Source: Thelephora terrestris (lineage: Eukaryota; Basidiomycota; Agaricomycetes; Thelephorales; Thelephoraceae). Taken from it: a stretch of 64,000 nt of DNA. The stretch lies in assembly GCA_015956445.1 (NCBI GenBank), contig WIUZ02000003.1:1550001-1614000 (forward strand), given 5' to 3'. The notes under the pieces are model-generated. The model did no database searches, had not been told where the DNA came from, and saw only the letters and a list, made by a program, of their open reading frames with translations. A program made the translations under genes and the position numbers. This document shows, piece after piece, positions 57,301-64,000 of this stretch; the first letter of the stretch is position 1; every line of letters starts with the position of its first letter.

Positions 57301-57532
57301 CGTCGTGAGAGGTGTGATTGTCGCTATTGGAGGTGTCGTCGTTGTGAGAGGTGTGATTGGATCTGTCGTGGGGGGAGCGCTGAGCGGGAGGGGAGATGGA
57401 CTCAAGGAAATCGCGCCAAGTCGCACATGAAGACCGCGGGTGATTCATATGGCGTAGTACAGAAGTGTCGGTTTCGAACCATTTCTTGCATGAAGGGCAT
57501 TGGCCGTTGAGGGAGCGAGGGACGCTGGCCAT
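54309..57532 (-). CDS. Plavaka-family transposase (transposon 2)
   Basis: A multi-exon minus-strand gene. The first exon has a zinc-finger-like CPSCKKWFETDTSVLRHMNH and a Ser/Asp/His-repeat spacer. Then come ILFYRDPLEIIQALLRNP, LYGDWMTSDGAWSAQ, then ITLSSDKTNISIATGD, LVAYIVDTPEAAVL, FWDHDAKWCIRAVG, SWSGAPIQWSADATERAH and a C-terminal exon with KTRVGDIIPLSHCRMPVQL and FFLNAYFDKDIFQYL. The Asp of SSDKT, the Asp of IVDTPE and the Glu of ATERAH align with the candidate DDE residues of transposon 1. The proteins are related but strongly diverged, so the two transposons are different lineages. A start at 57562 is possible but 57532 sits directly before the zinc finger. Confidence 0.85.
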
Positions 57533-57662
57533 CGGGCGCAGGTCTTGAGCTGAAAGCAGCAAGCTGAAGCTGAAGTTTCCGAGCTGAAGCGCTGACGTGG
57601 CAGATCACGATCTGGAAGTGCGGTCAGTTACAGCACAAGACGCAACTTGTCCTTCCTCCTCA

Positions 57663-60507
57663 ATGTCACCCTCACCGTCACTGAACCCATCTCTCCTTAT
57701 TGAGCAACTGCGCCTCCTTGAGACTCAAATACCAGTAAGTCTCAATCCTTTTAAAATCAAATAATTATACTGATGCAAAAACAGCCCCCAGGACTTTTGA
57801 TTCCGTCTTTCAGCACGAATGAGCAGGTCTTGACTGCAAACCAAATTCTCACCAGCGTAAGACAACTTCGTGAAAGGGTGGCTGCCGAGTCCATGGAGGC
57901 CAGCGAAAAACTTTCTCAAGCACTTTTGGACATTGTACTGTACGCGGAACGGGTGGATAGCGCAGGCCGCATACTCTCTCTAGCAGATTCTTGCATCGGC
58001 CAAATCAGGTTCCGAATGCGTGCACGCGGCATCCCCATCCACGCTCCATCCACGCCTTCCAACGCCATCCTGCCTTCCAACACCATCATGCCTCCTGACT
58101 CCATCATGCCTCCTGACTCCATCGTGCCTTCTGACTCCATCATGCCTTCTGGTCCTATCACGGAGCCCGACAACGGACCTGCGTTTCACGGTAAGTCATT
58201 CGCTTGACATAACGAACGACAAATTTTTGACAAATCATCAGATGGGCCTGTCGAATCAGCATGAAGTATCACAATATCAATTGTAAAGGGCGAAGTCGTG
58301 TTTACCTCATGTTGAGATATCTGTATATAAAGCTGTTCTCCCCTCGCATGAACCCTAGGTCTCTCCTGCCTGGGCACCCGTTAATCTGGCGCAACCAAAC
58401 GTCTCTGGCAACCCCATGCCTCCCCCACCGGAGGGGTTCATGGAGTACCTCGCTATGTTATCTCAGAGCGGCGCTCTTCCTTTCCCTGTACCCCAGCACC
58501 TCTCCCAGCCTGCCACGTCTATTCCTACTACGCCACCTACTCCTACGCCGCCAGCTACCGAAGCTCGTTTATTTAATCGAGCCGGCCGCGGAACAGGAGG
58601 CGCGCTGTCAGAAAAGCAGAAGGTCTCGAAGCAGATCACGGCTCCCGCTTCAAAACGCAAGTCCACCCTCGACTCCGACGCCGAGATTGAACTCTCACCA
58701 AGTTTGGAGGCCGCTGAGAGCGCCAACCTGAAGCAAAAAAAGCGCGTCAAAACGGGAAAGGTAAGTAAATAGTTCAAGATCTCCAGATCGCGTCTGAACA
58801 AAACTCCAACTCAGGCGACTACTCGGGCCAAACCCAAACCCAAAGCACTCCCGAAGTTGTCGAACAGAACAGCCTATCCAACGCCCGCTCTCACTGATCC
58901 TGAACCAATTGTAAGCCCTGTACGTACGTCCCTCCCTCTTCTTCAACTTTACTAAAAAATCTCCATAGATTTCGACGCCTGTCCCCCCAACGTCCATACG
59001 CCCCACGCCGCGATCAACAAAGCCGATCATCAAGGTCAAGGTCCAGTCGCCCGAACCTCAAGACATCGACATCGACGACAATGACGTCTTCGCCTTGGAG
59101 GTCCAGGAGGACGAAAGCGTCCACAGCGGTGAGGATTCTGACCCAGACGCCGATGTTCCCGTCCCAGCAAACAACGGTAATCTATCTATGGCCCTCCAGA
59201 TGACAAACACCCAGGTTCGTGCATTGTATGGCCCGCCGCAATCATTCTCACCCCCATTTTTAGTCCGCTGTGCCCCCGGTCAACCTTGTTCAGGCATTTC
59301 TTAGCCACTTCGGCGTAGCGACCATCCCCCAGGTCCAGCCCCCCCCTGCCGCACAACCCACGGAAGATGCTTTGTCAGCAAAGAACATCAAGTCCTACCC
59401 GCTTGTATGGTGCAAAGCTCTGAACATGTTGAAGGATATCATCCGAGCCTGGATTCTCCTCACCGACCCCTTTCCCGGTCCCGCTGATGTGCAGGTCATG
59501 ATCAACGAGTGTTTCCACGAAGTCTGCATGTCCCTAGTCAATGACGGCCTTAGCCTCGAGTCCGGTACGCCCGTGCAATGGTGACGTGCTTGCTCACTCA
59601 CTCACATCTCATCCAACAGGTACCAGGTGGACGGTTGATACATCCACTATTGTAAGTACACGTCCTGTCTAAATACAAGCAAGCTAACCCACAAGTCGCT
59701 GCCGCCTCAGCTCACGACAGACATCTCAACTTCACGGAGTGAACTTAAGAAGCTCGCCAAGATTCTCGTCGGTGTGGACCCTGGCCTCTTTCCGCTACTC
59801 TCTAAGGATCATAACGCTCTTGCTGATCGCTCTGCCCCCGAGATCCGTACAATTGCCGCGAAAATGCTGAAGAATAAGAAGAACACACCGGCCACGTCCC
59901 AGCCTCTCTACGACTACAGCCACGTTCGCGCCTCTGTCACGAGTCGCCTCGCACAGTTCGCTTACCTGAACAATCCCCCAACGACCGATGTAAGTGACAT
60001 TCACATGTCGCACTGTCTATTGACTAACTGAACCTTTTACAGGGCGACCTCTTCGCTAGCCCCATCCTCGAAAGGCTCTGCAAGAGCTTCTACGAGGAGG
60101 ACAGGTGGCAGCGATCTCTCAGGTGTCATGCCAAGGGAGACAATGAATGGAAGGCGTCCGTCACCGTCACTATGATTTCACTTGCCGCGACCGCCGTAAG
60201 TGCAATCCAATCTGAGGTCAGCACATTCTAACCTCACCCACAGCATCGATGTGCTCTCGATGAATGGAGAACCGGAAACTTTGTTCAGAAGATATTTGAA
60301 GGCATCAAGTACACAAAGATCTACACTGAAATTCAAGACTACGTAGTTGACTGCGTTGAAAACGACCCTCGCCGCGAGTCCGCGCTTGATCGCTTCAATT
60401 GCTGGGCAACGGAAAGGTATGGTTGGCCTCCCTCCTTCCGAGTCGATAGACGTTGGCTAATTGCATTCACCAGTGTGTTCGTTCAAGATTTCCCCGGCGC
60501 TCAGTGA
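57663..60507 (+). CDS. DUF6532 protein carried by Plavaka transposon 2
   Basis: About ten short exons. Exon 1 (57663-57733) gives MSPSPSLNPSLLIEQLRL; the next has a helical region and a Pro-Asp-Ser repeat (PPDSIMPPDSIVPSD). A long disordered, basic part follows (KRKSTLDSDAEIELS, KQKKRVKTGK, RAKPKPKALPK), then an acidic patch. The C-terminal domain reads MLKDIIRAWILLTDPFPGP, DVQVMINECFHEVCMSL, SELKKLAKILVGVDPGLFP, RLAQFAYLNNPP, SPILERLCKSFYEEDR and SLAATAHRCALDEWRTG, the signature end of DUF6532. Function is unknown; DUF6532 proteins are numerous in mushroom genomes. Its position inside a bounded transposon next to the transposase suggests an accessory protein, perhaps DNA binding through the basic region (inference). 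Confidence 0.82.
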
Positions 60508-60673
60508 ACACGGACATCTATCCACCAGCTGCGCTTTTTACCTCATCCCCCCCTCTCGTCGTTTAATTCCATAGCCTTCATATCACAATCATTACATAGA
60601 CCGCTCGTTTCCATACTCTACACACTATTTCTCAATACAGATAATGTTTACCCATGAGCACCCAAACCTGAAC

Positions 60674-60815
60674 TGACATATCTCGAAAACTGACATATCT
60701 CACAAAAACCGACATATCTCACAAAAACCGACATATCTCACAAAACTAACATATCTCTAAAAGCTGACATATCCCTAAAAAACCGACATATCTCCCAAAA
60801 AACGACATATCGCCC
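60674..60815 (+). repeat. Subterminal tandem repeats of Plavaka transposon 2
   Basis: Eight units of 17-19 bases share the core gacatatctc followed by an A-rich spacer. They lie 160-300 bases inside the right end. Subterminal arrays like this are known transposase-binding sites in CACTA elements; that role is inferred here. Confidence 0.85.
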
Positions 60816-60975
60816 AGAGCCACAGAGCCACAGAGCCACAGCGGACTAGCCTGGGCACGTTTTAGCCGAGCTGCTGTGCCGCTGTGACCATCCTGTGGAG
60901 GGGGGGGATGTCCCTGGGACGATCGGTCGTCACAGCACCCCAGCGGCTCACAGCGACCGATCGGTTTTGCTGATG

Positions 60976-61160
60976 TAGAACTTGTTGCCGAAAAGATCAC
61001 CGATCGAGTTTTTCCTGATGAAGCACCAACCATTATTCAATATTCAATTATCAACTATGCGACGATGAGACCACAAGTTATCTCCCCCTTTAAAAACCCG
61101 GTTAAGGGGCAGAAACCACCTTCACCGCTCCCGTGATTTCTCCACTTCGTTCCAGCAGCC
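60976..61160. other. Flank between transposon 2 and kinase copy 3
   Basis: Similarity to the other kinase copies starts at about 61095 (ggggca), so the duplicated unit of copy 3 has a shorter upstream part. Confidence 0.5.
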
Positions 61161-64000
61161 ATGGTAGACATAGACCTTCGCGAAAGTGAGCTACAACCCT
61201 ACGTGACTGCGATTGATGGTAGCTGATAAGGTGATCCAGTCGATTTCACCTCGCTTGGTCCTGAGACCTTGCTCAGGCTGGGAGAAGACTTTGTGCGCGC
61301 ATTGCCGTCCGTCGCAAGGGATCCCCCAAGACCGAAACTGGAGGAAGGCTGGGTGGACCTGATATCCAAAACGATCGAGAGAGATGGAACATCCCAAACA
61401 AGTTTGTCCCCACAGGATGCGACGGCGTTGGCGGACACATTTCGCAAGGTATATCCCCCATTCAGACCTTCTGTCGGCCTCTGAACGTTCATGTTTGCGG
61501 CCAGGCCTTACTGCGCCTCCACCTCAGCGATTCTTCCATGCGAGACCTGTGGATCAGACTCTATGTCCACGCCCTCCTCCGTGGATCGCACATCTTCACT
61601 GACCTACGATTCTTGGAGCCGTCTACTGGATCGCCAATTTCTGAGCCTTCTGGATTCGTAGACGTTTGGAGGGGGAAATATCACGGAAACCCTGTGTGTA
61701 TCAAGTTTATTCGAACACGCAATAACGCCAATCTGCGGAGAATGAAAAAAGTACACGAACCACTTTTCCAACCGGAATCAAACTCACCGCCCATCCTGCC
61801 AGATCTTTTACCAAGAAGGTCAAGGGTGCAAGAAATTTTCCCACCCAAATATACTTCCCGTCGTTCAAGTTTCGCAGGATCTATTCCCGTTTTGTATCAT
61901 GAGTCCATGGATGCCAGGAGGAAACATCATGCAGTACACGCAGAAGAATCCGAGTGCAAATCGGCTAATGCTGGTATGTGTCCATCTAGGATGGCGAGGA
62001 CACCTACTGACCCTGTACACAATAGCTCGCGGATGCCTGCCACGGCCTCTCCCATCTTCATGGGTTAAACATTCCGCACGGTTGTATTTCTCCGGTAGGC
62101 GAAGTGAAACAGTTTGTTCGCCTGCACATATATTAATGCGCGGTACATCAAGAATAACATCCTAATCACCCGAGACGGTCGAGCCTGCCTCGGGGACTTT
62201 GGTATTGTGGAGGGTTTCGGTAAACTGCCGCATACCAGGTTCAAGCTGGGAACTGCACGTTACATGGCCGTGGAACGGCTTGACCTTACCGGTAGCCCTG
62301 CCTCGAAAGAGAGTGACGTTTACTCCCTTGCGATGACGGCCTTCACTGTGCGTTCCTCCCCTGTTGTTCAGCAGACAGAAATTTGACGAATGTTCTATAT
62401 CAGGTACTGACAGGGATCACTCCGTATCCATATCTTAAGTTTGATGGCTATATTAATCTCATGCTAAGCGTTAAATCTGGTGACCGGCCCTCCCGTCCAA
62501 CGAACGTGGATGGTCTTCGATCAATGCCAGATGACGTTTGGGGTATGATTACGACCTGCTGGAGTGAGGACCCAAAGCAGCGATTGGAAGTCTCCGCTGT
62601 GTGTGGGGTATTTTCGGCATCGAGTCTCCTGGAGGTCCAGAAAGTCAAGACAGGTAATTTAATTCCTCAAACCTCTGATAACCCCGCCACGGCTGAACGT
62701 TCCCAGACATCAGAACAGGAGGAAGACAGCGCAGCAGCAAAAAACTCCTTTCGCGAATCCCCGCTTTCGTTCGGTCTCTACTGGTTTCGGAACCAAAGAT
62801 AGAGAGGCTCGTCAACGATGTGGCTCAGGTAGTCTCCTTCGCACCCGCTCTTTCCTACGGGGAGGATAATTTAAGCTGCAGCGTCTAGAGAATCAAACCA
62901 TGTCGGATAAGGAACGACAGAAGGTTCTCAACGAGCTCTGTGAAATGTGCAGGCGACACTGCGTTATACCAGACACTATGAATATTCCGGAACGTCCGAA
63001 TGATGCCACTGAAGTCAAACATATGGGGGGATTTGCTAACGTATCCAGGAGTACATATGGAGGGTACCAGGTGGCCGTCAAGGCTGTCAACGTGCGCACG
63101 CAGGACTTGGAACGCCTCCGCAGCGTGAGTGTTCTACTACTCTTGCTAACCCATCCGTATGCCTGAACGCATCATAGGAATTTTGCAAAGAGGTGGTGGC
63201 TTGGAAGCATGTCCGGCATCCGAACGTCTTGCCGCTGCTTGGAGTGACGTTCAGCGAAGACCACTTTTCCATCGTCTCCGAGTGGATGCACAATGGAAAC
63301 ATCATTGAGTTCGTTCGAAGATATCCTGACATAAATCGAACTGTACTTGTACGTGTCCTTTTTTGATCCCGGTAAGTGGCTAACTACTCCCCTCCGGTAG
63401 TTGGCAGATGTTGCGAGCGGCTTGAAGTATATGCATGACCTTCCGATCGTCCACGGAGATATCAAGGGGGTAAACAGCTCTCTTACAGTCTAATTTCTGC
63501 ACTATCTCACTGCTTTCGAAGGATAAAATCCTGATCAACAAGGACTGGCGAGCCTGTATTGCCGATTTTAGCCTTACGAGGATCACTGGAAGCCACCTCG
63601 CTCTTGGAGTAACTCCGACCACCACGGCCTCGGATGTTATGCTGATGCCGTTATCGTGTGCTCCTGGCGGGACCGAGAAGTGCTTGAGTCCTGAGTCTCT
63701 GGACCCAGATCGGTCTGGAATACCCGAAACAGAAGGGGACAGGCCCACAAGACAGTCCGATTGCTACGCCCTCGGGATGGTCATCTACGAAGTAAGTACT
63801 CGTATTGGTGGACTCGCGTTTGCTAACAGTCAAGTTGGGGTCCTTCAGGTTTTGTCTGGACTCAAGCCTTATCACGAAATCCAAGGGAAGAGTGCAGTCC
63901 TCGAGGGGGGCAGGCCAGAGAAACCGGAGGGGGCAGCGCGCCTCGGATTCAACGACGAGTTGTGGACGATCGTTGAACAGTGCTGGCGGGAAAGTCGGGA
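61161..64000 (+). CDS. Pseudokinase-kinase tandem protein (TKL-like), copy 3, runs off window
   Basis: It starts MVDIDLRESELQPYVTAID, which in copies 1 and 2 is cut short by a small deletion, so this copy shows the probable ancestral first exon. A helical leader follows (ALPSVARDPPRPKLEEGW and DLISKTIERDGTSQTS). Domain 1 has NPVCIKFIRTRN, then HGLNIPHGC (Cys at 62083-62085) and LGDFG. Domain 2 has VAVKAVNV, EFCKEVVAWKHVRHPNVLPL, IVHGDIKG, IADFSLTRITG, and continues past 64000. Two oddities: the acceptor before the linker exon reads cgg where copies 1 and 2 have cag (near 62776), and the segment matching MSPELLDP reads LSPESLDP. The two halves may therefore be unlinked or decaying in this copy. 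Confidence 0.65.

Larger units (their letters stand above)
54045..60975. mobile_element. Plavaka (CMC superfamily) DNA transposon 2, 6.9 kb, complete-looking
   Basis: It starts CATCAGCAAAACCGATCG and ends with cgatcggttttgctgatg; TA flanks both ends (54043-54044 and 60976-60977). It carries exactly two genes reading away from each other from a 130-base gap: a transposase (minus, 57532-54309) and a DUF6532 gene (plus, 57663-60507). Tandem cgacatatctcacaaaaac-like repeats and cacagc words lie at the right end. Both genes look open, so the element may be active. Confidence 0.9.

Noticed and set aside
1-64000. CRISPR arrays, rRNA and tRNA genes
   Set aside because: None seen by eye. The tandem repeats found are coding repeats, minisatellites or transposon ends. 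A tRNA scan was not possible, so a missed intron-containing tRNA cannot be excluded.

Overview
The window reads as nuclear DNA of a basidiomycete fungus, most likely an agaricomycete. Genes are split by many 50-70 base introns. Conserved eukaryotic genes (ARPC5, RRP42, a pseudouridine synthase) sit beside families typical of mushroom-forming fungi: expanded TKL-type kinases, Plavaka DNA transposons, DUF6532 proteins and a multi-span membrane protein. The species cannot be named from the sequence, and all domain names rest on motif recognition, not on a database search.

Layout. 1-14855 (+): a tandem duplication of a very large gene encoding a ZNFX1-like SF1 helicase, NFX1-type zinc fingers, coiled coil and three CbbX/SpoVK-type AAA+ domains. 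The left copy enters from outside the window; the right copy is whole (10 exons, 2,344 codons). A truncated PHO80-type cyclin lies between them. 15010-21144: ordinary host genes, namely an RluA-type pseudouridine synthase (+), an unknown protein with a Gly/Ala-rich hydrophobic tail (-), ARPC5 (+) and RRP42 (-). 22165-25854, 44100-47780 and 61095-64000: three copies of a gene that appears to encode a degenerate kinase domain (HGC in place of HGD) followed by a second kinase domain.

26544-43959: a DIRS/Ngaro-like tyrosine-recombinase retrotransposon on the minus strand with split direct repeats. It is interrupted by an 11.65 kb Plavaka DNA transposon (28773-40426) and by a 150 bp MITE of the same family (40624-40773). 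The big Plavaka itself carries two CACTG-ended foldback elements. 48146-48517: an unrelated foldback element. 48762-51675 (-): a membrane-protein gene split by a 1.58 kb solo LTR that carries heat-shock-element-like motifs next to a TATA box. 52652-53766: a non-autonomous Plavaka relative. 54045-60975: a complete-looking 6.9 kb Plavaka element.

Main discovery candidate: both bounded Plavaka elements (28773-40426 and 54045-60975) hold a Plavaka transposase on one strand and a DUF6532-like gene on the other. All four Plavaka-type elements here, autonomous or not, start CATCAG, end CTGATG and are flanked by 2-bp duplications (AT, AG, CA, TA). This suggests that the DUF6532-like protein is a standing component of these transposons and not a random host gene.
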